Source of the DNA: an uncultured Cohaesibacter sp.
Lineage (GTDB): Bacteria; Pseudomonadota; Alphaproteobacteria; Rhizobiales; Cohaesibacteraceae
Assembly (NCBI RefSeq): GCF_963664735.1
Contig: NZ_OY761553.1
Span: 3,655,001-3,719,000 of the forward strand
Direction: 5' to 3'
Length of the DNA: 64,000 nucleotides
Under the pieces are notes generated by a model. It made no database searches. It worked only from the letters and a program-made list of their open reading frames with translations, and had not been told where the DNA came from. Positions 8,823 to 17,672 of this stretch are shown here, piece by piece (position 1 is the first letter of the stretch; the number at the start of each line of letters is the position of its first letter). A program made the position numbers and the translations under genes.

Positions 8823-10820
8823 ATGTCGAAACGAGGCTATAGCGTTTCCGAAGACGTCTGGATTCCGCTCAGGGACGGCACCAAACTTGCGACGCGTATC
8901 TGGATGCCAGAAGGAGCTGATGTCGAGCCAGTCCCCGCTGTTCTGGAATATTTGCCTTACCGCAAGCGCGATGGAACATCTCCGCGCGATGAAAGTACCT
9001 ATCCTGTATTTGCCGAAGCCGGTATCGCCGGTATTCGCGTTGATATACGCGGTTCAGGCGAATCTGATGGCGTTATCGATGGCGAATATACGGAACGGGA
9101 ATTGTCGGATGCCTGCGAGGTCATCGAATGGATCGCGGCGCAGAGCTGGTCAAACGGCAACGTCGGCATGATGGGAATTTCATGGGGTGGCTTCAACTGC
9201 CTCCAGACGGCAGCGCTGCATCCCAAAGCGCTCAAGGCTGTTATTTCCATCGCGTCGACGGTCGATCGCTATAATGACGACATCCATTACAAAAATGGCT
9301 GTCACCTTTATGCAAACCTTTCCTGGGCTTCGACAATGCTGACTTATCAGTCGCGGACACCTGACAAGGCTCTGGTGGGTGATAGATGGAAAGAAATGTG
9401 GTTGGAGCGCCTTGAGGGTGAACCATTTTTCCTTGAGGAATGGATCGAACACCAGACACGCGACGCATTTTGGCAGCATGGCTCCATCTGCGAGGATTTC
9501 GATCATTTCGATACGCCTGCGCTGGTCATTGCTGGCTGGGCCGATGGCTATCGCAATACGCCTCTGAAAGCAGTGGAGGGCATTGGCTCCAAGGCCAAGG
9601 CGCTGATGGGGCCCTGGATCCATAAGTATCCCCATTTTGCTTGGCCCAAGCCGCGGGCGGATTTTCACGCCGAAGCAATTGCATGGTGGAATCGTTGGCT
9701 GAGGGATGAGAGCAACGGCGCAGACTCCATTCCTCAAATCCGTGCATATATTCTCGATGGACCCAAACCCGCAGCAAGGCGAGAATTCGACCCCGGCTAT
9801 TGGGTGGCAAAGCAGAGGTGGGAAAGCCCCACGATGCAAAGATATTCGATCACGTCAGATGGAATTCTTTCGCTTGGTTCTGAAGGCGACGGCATTGGGC
9901 CCCACTATTTGCGATCACCGCTTGATAGCGGAGTGCATTCTGGCGAATGGTTCACCCTGAAACCGGACGCAGAAATGGCCGGTGATCAACGGGCAGATGA
10001 CAGTGGAGCTCTGGTTTTTGAAACCAAGCCATTGCAAGAGGAAGCTGTCTATCTGGGGTGCCCGGAACTGACGTTGGATTTGTCCTGTGAAGCAGATTGG
10101 GAAAATCTTGGGGCTCGCATTGTTGACGTGCATCCGGATGGTACGTCTACTCGCGTTGCTTATGGCGTTCTGAATTTGGCTCACAGAGAGGGAAATGCAC
10201 ATCCCAAAGCGATGCCGAAGGGCGAAACCACGACAATCAAGATGGTGCTTGATGCCTGTGGCTACCGATTTGCGCCGGGGCATCGCATTAGACTGTCTTT
10301 GGTGACGGCCAGCTGGCCGCTCATTATGCCATCTCCTGAAGCCCCCGGGGTAACAATCGACACTGGCTCGATTCGTCTCGACATGCCGCTTATCGGCGCT
10401 CATGACAGAATTGATTTGCCAGAACCGGCAAATCCGGATCCTCTGCCGGAATATACCATCCTCAAACCCTCGCTTACGAAGCGATGGGTGGAGAAGAACC
10501 TCATGGACGGAATGACCCATTACCATATCTTTGAGGATACCGGACTGGAAGAACATCCCGACAGCAAATTACGCAATCAGGAAACACGCAAGGAATGCTG
10601 GTCCATCAATGCTGATGATCCTCAGTCCATGAAAGGTGTGTGCGAAGGGACCACCTATTATGAGCGGGAAGACGGCTGGAATGTTAGCACCAAGATTAAA
10701 ACAGAACTGACCTGTTCCAAGGATGAATGGCTTCTGTCCGCTGTCATCCATGCCTTTGAAGGGGAGCAGGAAATCTTCAGTAAAAGCTATGCAAAGCGCG
10801 TGAAACGAGACTTCATGTAA
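8823..10820 (+). CDS. CocE/NonD family hydrolase (X-Pro dipeptidyl-peptidase type)
   Basis: Alpha/beta-hydrolase of the peptidase S15/CocE family, 665 aa, a normal length. The catalytic Ser is about residue 120 in MGISWGGF. The oxyanion-hole region is EYLPYRKRDGTSPRDES near residue 42. A candidate acid lies in AGWADGYRN and a candidate His in PWIHKYPHFAW. The C-terminal half is the beta-jelly-roll domain (PLQEEAVYLGCPELTLDLS). There is no signal peptide, so it should act in the cytoplasm. It is last in the peptide-type ABC operon and may cleave the imported substrate, either a proline peptide or an ester/amide. Family members also hydrolyse cocaine and beta-lactam esters, so the substrate cannot be read from sequence. 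Confidence 0.9.
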   Translation: MSKRGYSVSEDVWIPLRDGTKLATRIWMPEGADVEPVPAVLEYLPYRKRDGTSPRDESTYPVFAEAGIAGIRVDIRGSGESDGVIDGEYTERELSDACEVIEWIAAQSWSNGNVGMMGISWGGFNCLQTAALHPKALKAVISIASTVDRYNDDIHYKNGCHLYANLSWASTMLTYQSRTPDKALVGDRWKEMWLERLEGEPFFLEEWIEHQTRDAFWQHGSICEDFDHFDTPALVIAGWADGYRNTPLKAVEGIGSKAKALMGPWIHKYPHFAWPKPRADFHAEAIAWWNRWLRDESNGADSIPQIRAYILDGPKPAARREFDPGYWVAKQRWESPTMQRYSITSDGILSLGSEGDGIGPHYLRSPLDSGVHSGEWFTLKPDAEMAGDQRADDSGALVFETKPLQEEAVYLGCPELTLDLSCEADWENLGARIVDVHPDGTSTRVAYGVLNLAHREGNAHPKAMPKGETTTIKMVLDACGYRFAPGHRIRLSLVTASWPLIMPSPEAPGVTIDTGSIRLDMPLIGAHDRIDLPEPANPDPLPEYTILKPSLTKRWVEKNLMDGMTHYHIFEDTGLEEHPDSKLRNQETRKECWSINADDPQSMKGVCEGTTYYEREDGWNVSTKIKTELTCSKDEWLLSAVIHAFEGEQEIFSKSYAKRVKRDFM

Positions 10821-10859
10821 GGCCCGCAAAGCACGCTTCCTCTATAAACAATATGACAA

Positions 10860-10889
10860 GGGCGGTTCCTGCGAAGGCAACCGTCCTTT
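10860..10889 (+). terminator. Probable terminator after the ABC/CocE operon
   Basis: GGGCGGTT (10860-10867) pairs with AACCGTCC (10879-10886) allowing one G-U pair, followed by a short T run. A second small hairpin, CACCGA/TCGGTG at 10915-10935, precedes TTCTTTT and could act as a backup. Confidence 0.55.
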
Positions 10890-10957
10890 CCATTGTATCT
10901 ACAATAGGCCTCCTCACCGATGAATATGCTCGGTGTTCTTTTATATCGATGACAATG

Positions 10958-12544
10958 TCAGTTTGAGGGCTGGGTGCTCACTGTGCTCCAGAGCAAGCCG
11001 TCCTCAATGTCTTCATCGCTGATTATTCTGGTTAGTAATGCTTCTTGGATGGTTTTGTTGAGGTTGCCAGGCTTGCTGTTGGCTTTGATCTCATCATACA
11101 TCATTGTTATGATCGACACGGCTTGCTGCAGATCGCCACTTTCTAGTGCCCAATTTAAAAAAGATGTGTCCTGCGGAGTGAACGGCGTGGGGGTGATTTT
11201 TACAAATAGTCCACTTTTGGGGTCGCTAATTACCGCAGGTTTCATCGATTTTGGGCGAGAGTGAAGCTCTGGAACGAGTGTTTTGCTTATTTTTCCGCTT
11301 AATCTGGCAAGCCTTTCGCGGGATTGGTGAGTAGAAAAGCTGATTGCTTTATGCAACATCATGTTGGCTTGAAATTTGAAGTCTGTTTCAAGCTCTATTC
11401 GTCTGGCTGAAGAGCCGTCAACGAATTGTGAGACATAGTCATCCCGGTCGATTTCTTCGCTGTCACCGAGCAGATATTGAAGCACGGTTGCTGCGAAATA
11501 CCCAGAACCAAGGCAGAAGCTCTTTTTGATTGTTGTCTGATATCTGTTTCGAGCTTGCGCAATGAAGCGATCAAGCAGTTCCAGGCTTTTGTCTCTATTA
11601 CCGACAAGCGCATAAATAAGAGCGAGATCAGAGTATATGCCTGCTTGGCAAGCTGGATCGCTCCATGTGTCTGCTTCAGAGGTGAATGCCTCAGCGAACC
11701 GATCGCGGATGTCAGGGGTGATTTTGAGCCAATAGCTAAAGAAGTAGTAAGGGCCAATAAAACTTCCAAATCTAACGTGGTCAAGTTCTGGTTTCGGTTC
11801 ATATCGAGTGTATTCAGAAATCTTGTCAATCGCAGTTTGCGTTTCGCCGTTGAGTAGTCGTTGTTCTACGTCTTTGAGTTCCCTGTCTTTTTTAATTTGT
11901 TTCTGATGGCTTTTTTCGAGCATTTGTTTGAACTTGCTTCGTGCTGATGGTTCCTCGATCAGGTTGGCGATTGCCAGAATTTGCTCTTTATGGGTTCTCG
12001 AGAGAGAATAAGGGAGGCGTAAATCTGCAGGAAGGCTTGTTGACTGTGCCAGCTTCTCAAGTTGCGTGTCTAGTACAGTTGCAAATGGCTTTAAATAGTC
12101 AGGATGAAGCCGAATGGCGTTGCTGTTCCGAAGCGTTGACCATGCGTCATTCAGTGCGGCAAGTTTATCTGCAGCGTTAGGGACTTTATTCACATAAGCA
12201 TCGATTTCATCGGCTCTGTCCTGCATGGTCAGATATGTGAGAATGGCCCCCACGATTTTATGTCTATAGGTGTCGGGTGCTAATTCCTTGTAGAAGTCAA
12301 ATGCCTTTTCCGTCTTGCCAAGATAAGCAAGACTTATTGCAGCTTTTCTTTTCTGCATATCCGCTTTGAGTTCCGGTGGATTTTTGTAGGCGAGCTCTAC
12401 AAGGCAAGAATAATCAGCCTGTGCAAGACAGGTTTCCATTTGCTCGGAAAGCGTGGGCTTTGAGAAGTAAAAGAACAGGCCGCCGATTACGCTTGCAAAT
12501 AGAATAATTAGCACCGCATTTATAAGAATTTTCGACTTACTCAT
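10958..12544 (-). CDS. Membrane-anchored helical-repeat protein of unknown function
   Basis: About 528 aa. It has one N-terminal transmembrane helix, residues 6-28 (ILINAVLIILFASVIGGLFFYF), and then a long, probably periplasmic, alpha-helical region. The start of that region (EQMETCLAQADYSCLVELAYK; AAISLAYLGKTEKAFDFYKEL) looks like TPR/Sel1-type helical hairpins, and a later block (SDLALIYALVGNRDKSLELLDRFIAQA) is a clear TPR-like pair. I do not recognise the family. ATG 12544 was chosen because GGAAG lies 8 nt upstream, where the frame continues to 12607. It points the same way as the three-gene operon at 12818-16410 but is separated by 273 bp, so co-transcription is uncertain. Confidence 0.72.
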   Translation of the reverse strand: MSKSKILINAVLIILFASVIGGLFFYFSKPTLSEQMETCLAQADYSCLVELAYKNPPELKADMQKRKAAISLAYLGKTEKAFDFYKELAPDTYRHKIVGAILTYLTMQDRADEIDAYVNKVPNAADKLAALNDAWSTLRNSNAIRLHPDYLKPFATVLDTQLEKLAQSTSLPADLRLPYSLSRTHKEQILAIANLIEEPSARSKFKQMLEKSHQKQIKKDRELKDVEQRLLNGETQTAIDKISEYTRYEPKPELDHVRFGSFIGPYYFFSYWLKITPDIRDRFAEAFTSEADTWSDPACQAGIYSDLALIYALVGNRDKSLELLDRFIAQARNRYQTTIKKSFCLGSGYFAATVLQYLLGDSEEIDRDDYVSQFVDGSSARRIELETDFKFQANMMLHKAISFSTHQSRERLARLSGKISKTLVPELHSRPKSMKPAVISDPKSGLFVKITPTPFTPQDTSFLNWALESGDLQQAVSIITMMYDEIKANSKPGNLNKTIQEALLTRIISDEDIEDGLLWSTVSTQPSN

Positions 12545-12817
12545 CAGGCTTCCAAGAGATTCAATCAAAAGGGTGACTCGCAGAGGCAAGAAGAAGCCAG
12601 TTTGCATTCAACGGCTTCTTTCTGGGCAATCTACATGGCGGCGAGCCTTTTCTTAAATTGAAATTGTAAACCAATGGTGGTTGTTGGTACTGTTCTTCTG
12701 CCTTTCGTTATGTTTTTTGTATTGGCATTAACAAAAAGCTGATATCTCCGCGTTGAACTCTCGGAAAGTGCTTCCGGCGGTGCAGAGGCTTTTGCTCGTG
12801 CAATGGAGGTGAGCCAA

Positions 12818-14269
12818 TCAGAAGCCTCCGCCGGTGTGAAATCCGCCACCTCCGCCAGAATTGCCGCCAAAGCCACCGCCGGTTCCAAATCCGCCTCCTC
12901 CTCCGAAGCCACCACCAAGTCCTCCACCGAAGCCCCCACCGAGACCACCACCAAATCCGCCTCTGCGGGAGCGTGATGAATGTCTTCGGCCTTGGCGATA
13001 GCCGCTGCTAAGAGCGTCTCTCAGTTCGCGTGAAGACAATGCCCCGCCGATGATGCCGCCAATAATGTCGCCGATTAGCCTGTCGTTGGAAAAGCCCCCG
13101 CCCATGCGATCATATCCGGCGCGCCTGAAGTCGGTGGCTGACCGTTCCAGTTCTGCCCGCTTTCGGGCAAGGTCCATGGAGGTCCGTCGAGCTTCTTCGA
13201 TGTCCTGCTGTTTACGCTCCAGATCGGTCTCGATTTTTTGCAGTTTTCTGACGATATGTTCGTCTTCGGTGGTGGGCGTTTCAAGTGCGTCTTTCATCAG
13301 GTGGCGCAAATCCTGCCGCTGCATGGAGGCTGCCAGAGCGCTCAGGGCATCGCCAAGGTCCGATTTGGCATCGGCCGAGAGCAAATCTGCCCGCTCTTTA
13401 TCAAGAGCCAGGTCCTTGTCTTTCAAGGCCAAAATCTGCTTGTCAGCTGCCTTCAGATCGGCTTCTGCCTTGAAATAGATGCTCTCCTTTTCAGCGATGC
13501 CGTCTGTTTCCAGCGCGTCGCGCTCAAGTTTGACCAGCGCTTGCTCCTCTTCTTCCAAAATGGCTTTGAGGCGCTCTGCGTGTTCTCGTAAACGCTTGGG
13601 GATTTCTGTCAATGTGAAATAGTTCTGGCGGGCAGGCTCATAATTGACGACGCGCGCTACATAGCTATCACCCATTTTGACAAGGTTGCCGCCAGAATAG
13701 CGAGAGGTACCAAATCCCCTGTCCCACAGATAAACGAAGAGCTTGTCTGCCAGATAAGGTTTCGATTTTTCGTCCCTGTCGCGTTCAGACTGCTCAGCTT
13801 TTGCAACGGCTGCTTCCATGCGGGTTTGTGCACCCGATAGTTTTGCATCCTGAGCCTGCCATGCAAGATCGTCAGACAGGCGTGTTTCGGTTGTTTCTTT
13901 GAGCTCATTGATGGCATCGGCAGCTTTGCTGATGGCCGCAGCCTGAGTGGCGTGCTCGCTTTGCACCTTTGAAAGCTGTTTGGCCAACTCTTGCTTTTCT
14001 TCAGCCAGAGCCTTTAGCCGGTCCTTTTGTGCTTCGAGTGCAGACAGGGCTTTCCGTTCTGCACTGTCCAGCCTTCCCACGACCTGATCCTGATTGATCG
14101 CATCAAGACGGATGCTGGCCAGCGATTTGAACAGTGAGGCCTGTTCCGCTTGCAGGCTGGCGATTTCGGCGGTTGTGGATTCAATGATTTGGTTCAAGTC
14201 AGCTTCGTTCTTGCGCAGGCTGTCGCTTGCTTGCTCGATTGAACCCAAAGTGTCATTTACGCTGATCAT
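12818..14269 (-). CDS. Coiled-coil protein with glycine-rich C-terminal tail
   Basis: About 483 aa, third gene of the operon. Most of the chain is predicted coiled coil, rich in Ala/Glu/Leu/Lys heptads (residues 1-160 and 230-370). Between them is a compact segment of about 60 residues with aromatic and Gly residues (YLADKLFVYLWDRGFGTSRYSGGN). The last 60 residues are almost only Gly, Phe and a few Asn/Ser/Thr in GGGFGGG-type repeats, preceded by an Arg/Ser-rich patch (SRSRR). No signal peptide or transmembrane helix is obvious. AGGAT lies just upstream of the ATG, and the gap to the preceding gene is 7 bp. Family unknown to me. Confidence 0.8.
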   Translation of the reverse strand: MISVNDTLGSIEQASDSLRKNEADLNQIIESTTAEIASLQAEQASLFKSLASIRLDAINQDQVVGRLDSAERKALSALEAQKDRLKALAEEKQELAKQLSKVQSEHATQAAAISKAADAINELKETTETRLSDDLAWQAQDAKLSGAQTRMEAAVAKAEQSERDRDEKSKPYLADKLFVYLWDRGFGTSRYSGGNLVKMGDSYVARVVNYEPARQNYFTLTEIPKRLREHAERLKAILEEEEQALVKLERDALETDGIAEKESIYFKAEADLKAADKQILALKDKDLALDKERADLLSADAKSDLGDALSALAASMQRQDLRHLMKDALETPTTEDEHIVRKLQKIETDLERKQQDIEEARRTSMDLARKRAELERSATDFRRAGYDRMGGGFSNDRLIGDIIGGIIGGALSSRELRDALSSGYRQGRRHSSRSRRGGFGGGLGGGFGGGLGGGFGGGGGFGTGGGFGGNSGGGGGFHTGGGF

Positions 14270-14276
14270 CGCTATC

Positions 14277-15206
14277 CTACCACTGAGTTATCGCGCCGCC
14301 GGAAACGGGCATGGAATAAACAGGTTCCAGCGCCCCCTTCGGCTTGGTCGCCAAGATGTTGTTTTGCATGATGCCGTCGTCCATCTTGTCATCGCGCACG
14401 GTGTTAAATGTAGATAGAGGCACTCTGACGCCCCACTTCTTCACCGTCTCCACCTTGTTGGTCTCTTCATTGACGATGGGGAATGACAGGAGTTCTCCAC
14501 CCGAAGTCACGGCTTCAACAATCAGATAGTAATTGCGTGCGTTGGTGTTGGCATCGGGGATGCGGTAGACGCCACTTCGTTCATTAGCTCCGGTTACGAT
14601 CCGCAAGTCATAGATTTGATCAAGCTGTTTGCGCACGGTTTCAAGGGATGCGATGGCGACTTTTGCTGCAGGTGCATCCTTGCGCTCGAGAGCCGCGGTG
14701 CCATCGGCCAGCAATTGCTCGATGCGCTTGCGGGCGGCTGTTGTCTGCGCCTCATTGAGGGCTGCTTTGCTTGCTGCGGAGAGTTGATCGGGCAGGGTTT
14801 CTGCCAGTTCAATCCTTGCGGCTTCCGCCAATCGCTCAGCGGAAGCCTGTTGCCAAAGTGACCATCCGGTCCAAAGGACAGCGAAAAGGACCAAAACACC
14901 CAAGACGGCGCCAATAACAGCGCGCTTTATCCATAAGCCGGCGAGCGTGCGGGGTAGCCCGGCAGGTGTCGGCTCATAGGTGAAACGGCTCTCTTTCAGA
15001 GCCTTGATACCCTCTTCCAGAATATGATCCGATACGTCGAGCCCCTGGCTTTCGTAAAGGCTGCGCAGCCTTTCCTTGAGCACATCGTCACGACCATCCT
15101 GAGCCAGTTCCCGAAGAGCAACGTCTTCGTGATGTCGCAATGTGTCGACGACATCCATTGCCAGCATCACTTCGTCGAGGGCTGGAGCCTTGTCTGTTTT
15201 GGCCAT
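14277..15206 (-). CDS. DUF6384-like single-pass membrane protein
   Basis: About 309 aa. The N-terminal 90 residues are cytoplasmic-looking (LDEVMLAMDVVDTLRHHEDVALREL), matching my recollection of the DUF6384 family. One transmembrane helix spans residues 96-118 (AVIGAVLGVLVLFAVLWTGW). A short coiled coil follows (120-190), then a C-terminal beta-rich domain with ANTNARNYYLIVEAV and PIVNEETNKVETVKKWGVRVP. The start is uncertain: ATG 15206 begins right before the conserved region, but ATG 15236 and GTG 15254 are in frame, and the GTG would couple to the preceding stop. Function unknown. Confidence 0.75.
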   Translation of the reverse strand: MAKTDKAPALDEVMLAMDVVDTLRHHEDVALRELAQDGRDDVLKERLRSLYESQGLDVSDHILEEGIKALKESRFTYEPTPAGLPRTLAGLWIKRAVIGAVLGVLVLFAVLWTGWSLWQQASAERLAEAARIELAETLPDQLSAASKAALNEAQTTAARKRIEQLLADGTAALERKDAPAAKVAIASLETVRKQLDQIYDLRIVTGANERSGVYRIPDANTNARNYYLIVEAVTSGGELLSFPIVNEETNKVETVKKWGVRVPLSTFNTVRDDKMDDGIMQNNILATKPKGALEPVYSMPVSGGAITQW

Positions 15207-15255
15207 CTCTTCTGTCCGCTTAGAATATTTCGCCATCCAGCGGCAATGCTTCACC

Positions 15256-16410
15256 CTACGTGGCTAGGCGAGCAAGGCGCTTTTTGCCATCTTCCACCGC
15301 GTTGCGAATTTCTTCGCTATTCCTGGTGGATTGCTCGCGCATTTCGCTCACGATTTCAACAGAGCGAACCTGAAAATTGACAACGCTATCGACAAGCTTT
15401 TTCACGGCATCGGCGCGGATGGTCGGGCCATAACCGGCTTTGAGCGCCTCTTCCTGAACCTTGCCGCCAATTTCGGCCAGAACTTCCAGAGATTTGGAAA
15501 CACCTTCTTTCATTTCATTGAGCGTTTCGGTGGCTTCATGCAAGCCGAACAGGCCGGTGAAAGACGCTTTCAATGCAGTAAGGACAGATTCGTTGGTCGA
15601 GAAGAAAGAAACCGCCTGCTGATAAACCCGTTCCTTGGCGTTGGTCGACTGCATGAGACGCGCCATGACAACATCTGAGGTGTTGTAGCTGATCGTCAAG
15701 TTGTCTGCGAGATCCTTGGCAATCTGATAGCGGCCTTCCTCATGCTGAACTCTGCGCAAATGCTCGTCGCGCAGCAGCTCCAGCTTGGCGCGCTCGGCAA
15801 CTTCGCCATCTTCAGGGAAGCTTGCGACATTGTTGGACGCTTCGCTGAGGCCAGCCTTGGCTTCGTTCAGTTTTGCTTCAGCGGCCTTGAGGATTTCAAG
15901 CGCGGCAACTTCACCATGTTTGAGAGCCCCACGGAAGTCGCGATAGGCTTCCAAAATCAGCTGTTCGCGTTCGATGTTTGCCTTGGTGTCTCTGGAGACT
16001 TCCAGATAGGTGTCCTTGATCGTGTCAAAGCGGGAAGCGATATCGCCGCGTGAAATCTTCATCCATGCGTTGGTTGCCCGTTCAAACATGTCAATCTTGC
16101 CGTCTTCGATCTGATCGACCATGGTCTTGGCATCGTCGCGGATGGAATCAAAGGCTTCAGAAATCTTCTCATAGCGCTGTCCAACCGACATTTCGGCGAC
16201 TTGCTGGCGCACGACTTCGTTGAATACGCTCATCTGTTGCAGTGTGCGGGTGATGATGGCGATTTTTTCCGGTTCGATGTCTGCAATTTTTTCCAGAAGC
16301 CCTACAATCGGTGTTTCTTCTGTTTCATCTGTGACAAGCCCAAGATCTCGCAAGGTCGTCATCGCCTTGTCCAGATATTGCAGCGCAGTGTTGGCAAGGA
16401 TTTCAGCCAT
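15256..16410 (-). CDS. Soluble helical protein, first gene of unknown operon
   Basis: About 384 aa, almost entirely alpha-helical, without signal peptide or membrane segment. It reads LGLVTDETEETPIVGLLEKI near residue 25, then long amphipathic helices to a charged C-terminus (RNSEEIRNAVEDGKKRLARL). The helix-rich layout recalls TelA/YaaN-type (toxic-anion-resistance) proteins, and I believe relatives are sometimes labelled 'cell surface protein', but nothing here supports export. It is first of three tightly packed genes (15256, 14277, 12818). Nested palindromes sit immediately upstream of its start and may regulate the operon. Confidence 0.78.
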   Translation of the reverse strand: MAEILANTALQYLDKAMTTLRDLGLVTDETEETPIVGLLEKIADIEPEKIAIITRTLQQMSVFNEVVRQQVAEMSVGQRYEKISEAFDSIRDDAKTMVDQIEDGKIDMFERATNAWMKISRGDIASRFDTIKDTYLEVSRDTKANIEREQLILEAYRDFRGALKHGEVAALEILKAAEAKLNEAKAGLSEASNNVASFPEDGEVAERAKLELLRDEHLRRVQHEEGRYQIAKDLADNLTISYNTSDVVMARLMQSTNAKERVYQQAVSFFSTNESVLTALKASFTGLFGLHEATETLNEMKEGVSKSLEVLAEIGGKVQEEALKAGYGPTIRADAVKKLVDSVVNFQVRSVEIVSEMREQSTRNSEEIRNAVEDGKKRLARLAT

Positions 16411-16424
16411 GGAGGATCCCCCTT

Positions 16425-16459
16425 TTGTTTTAAATTACTGAATTAAAACAATGCATTGT
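16425..16459. promoter_or_regulatory. Nested palindromes upstream of the unknown operon
   Basis: TTGTTTTAA (16425-16433) and TTAAAACAA (16443-16451) form a perfect 9-bp inverted repeat. Overlapping its right arm is the perfect 12-bp palindrome ACAATGCATTGT (16448-16459). They lie 15-50 bp upstream of the 16410 start, so an operator is likely; the binding protein is unknown. Confidence 0.5.
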
Positions 16460-16665
16460 CAATTATTGCTTCATCTTCGAAGCGGAATTCTTAACGGGAT
16501 ATTAATCACATAGTTGCGCAATTGGAAGCGCTTATCGGTCTCGTTGAAGAAATGACGCATCTGGTTGCCAGAGCATGGTGAGTAAGTGGTAGACCGCTCG
16601 TTATAAAAGCAGAGGCTATCCGTTATGTTGCGGACTATAAGGATGCGGCTATAAGGCTATGGCGT

Positions 16666-17565
16666 CTATATGTGTTCTGGTAAAGTTTTGCGGCACATTT
16701 GCATAAACTCGCGTGCGGCCGGGCTGAGCGTTCGTTCCCTATGGCTGAGCGCCATGAAGTCTCGGGGTGGGAATGATATGTTTGCAAATGCAATCTGCCC
16801 CGTTGCCACCAGTGGCAGGGCGGCCATCTGGGACACGGCTCCGGCGTATCTGCTGCCAACAAGAGACGATAATACGGCTTCGTTGCTGGGAAATTCGATC
16901 GCCAGTTTGAGCGTTTCGGGCATGATGCCGATCCGCCTGATCGCCGTTTCAAAGGTTGAGCGTGTGCCCGAGCCTTGCTCGCGCATGATCCAGTATGTGC
17001 TTTTTATCAGGCCTAGACAGTCTTTTTCACGGGCGTGAGCCAACGGATGGTTGGGGGCCACGACTATGGCGATTTCATCTTCGGTCAATTTTTCGGAATG
17101 TAGCAGCGGTGCGCTGATATCTCCTTCGATAAAGCCGATTTCTGCATGCCCTTCTTCTACGGCTCGGGTCACGGTCTGGGTGTTGCCCACCGTCAGGTTG
17201 AGGGTGATGTCGGGGTATAATTCATGAAAATGCACCATTCTTGAGGGGAGCCAGTAGCTGGCAATCGTCTGGCTTGCGTGAATATGCAAGAGGCCGCGTT
17301 TCAAACCGCCCAACTCGCTGAGAACCATCGCAGCTGCGTTTGCTCTGGCCAGGGTGGCTTTTGCTTCATTAAGAAATGCAGCGCCAGTCGCAGTGAGCGT
17401 TATGCCTCGGCCTATCCGGTCAAACAATTTAACATTGTGGAAGTTTTCCAATGCCTTGATCGAGGCACTGACGGCGGAAGGCGTCAGGCCGATGGCATCC
17501 GCTGCGCGTGTTATATGCTGTCGTTCCGCTACGGCAACGAAAATGGCGAGTTGTTCGAGGGTCAT
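16666..17565 (-). CDS. LysR-type regulator (YeiE/CysB-like), divergent from yeiH
   Basis: About 299 aa. The N-terminal winged helix-turn-helix spans residues 1-60 (LEQLAIFVAVAERQHITRAADAIGLTPSAVSASIKALE); the effector domain starts near residue 90 and includes a canonical LTVGNTQTVTRAVEEGHAEIGFIEG block. It is transcribed away from the YeiH-family transporter. LysR/YeiH pairing is widespread, and the regulator typically controls the transporter. An imperfect inverted repeat (17582-17610) in the shared gap is a candidate binding site. The co-inducer is unknown; sulfite or sulfur compounds are suggested only by the neighbour. Confidence 0.88.
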   Translation of the reverse strand: MTLEQLAIFVAVAERQHITRAADAIGLTPSAVSASIKALENFHNVKLFDRIGRGITLTATGAAFLNEAKATLARANAAAMVLSELGGLKRGLLHIHASQTIASYWLPSRMVHFHELYPDITLNLTVGNTQTVTRAVEEGHAEIGFIEGDISAPLLHSEKLTEDEIAIVVAPNHPLAHAREKDCLGLIKSTYWIMREQGSGTRSTFETAIRRIGIMPETLKLAIEFPSNEAVLSSLVGSRYAGAVSQMAALPLVATGQIAFANISFPPRDFMALSHRERTLSPAAREFMQMCRKTLPEHI

Positions 17566-17581
17566 TAAATTATCCAGTTTT

Positions 17582-17610
17582 ATTGCATGAAATGTATCAT
17601 ATTATGCGAT
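17582..17610. promoter_or_regulatory. Candidate LysR site in the LysR/YeiH gap
   Basis: ATTGCAT (17582-17588) and ATGCGAT (17604-17610) form an inverted repeat with one mismatch, 15 bp apart. It lies 17 bp from the LysR start and within 100 bp of the YeiH gene, where a LysR regulator normally binds. Evidence is position and symmetry only. Confidence 0.35.
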
Positions 17611-17672
17611 TTTTTTGAAAGAAAAATCGTGAGATGTTGCCGCGAATTTTGAAGACTTCCAACGAGGCAATG

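Noticed and set aside
12631-12954. Reverse frame overlapping the Gly-rich tail
   Set aside because: Read from the Gly-rich coding DNA in another frame; its Val/Ala/Glu-rich start is an artefact of that repeat.
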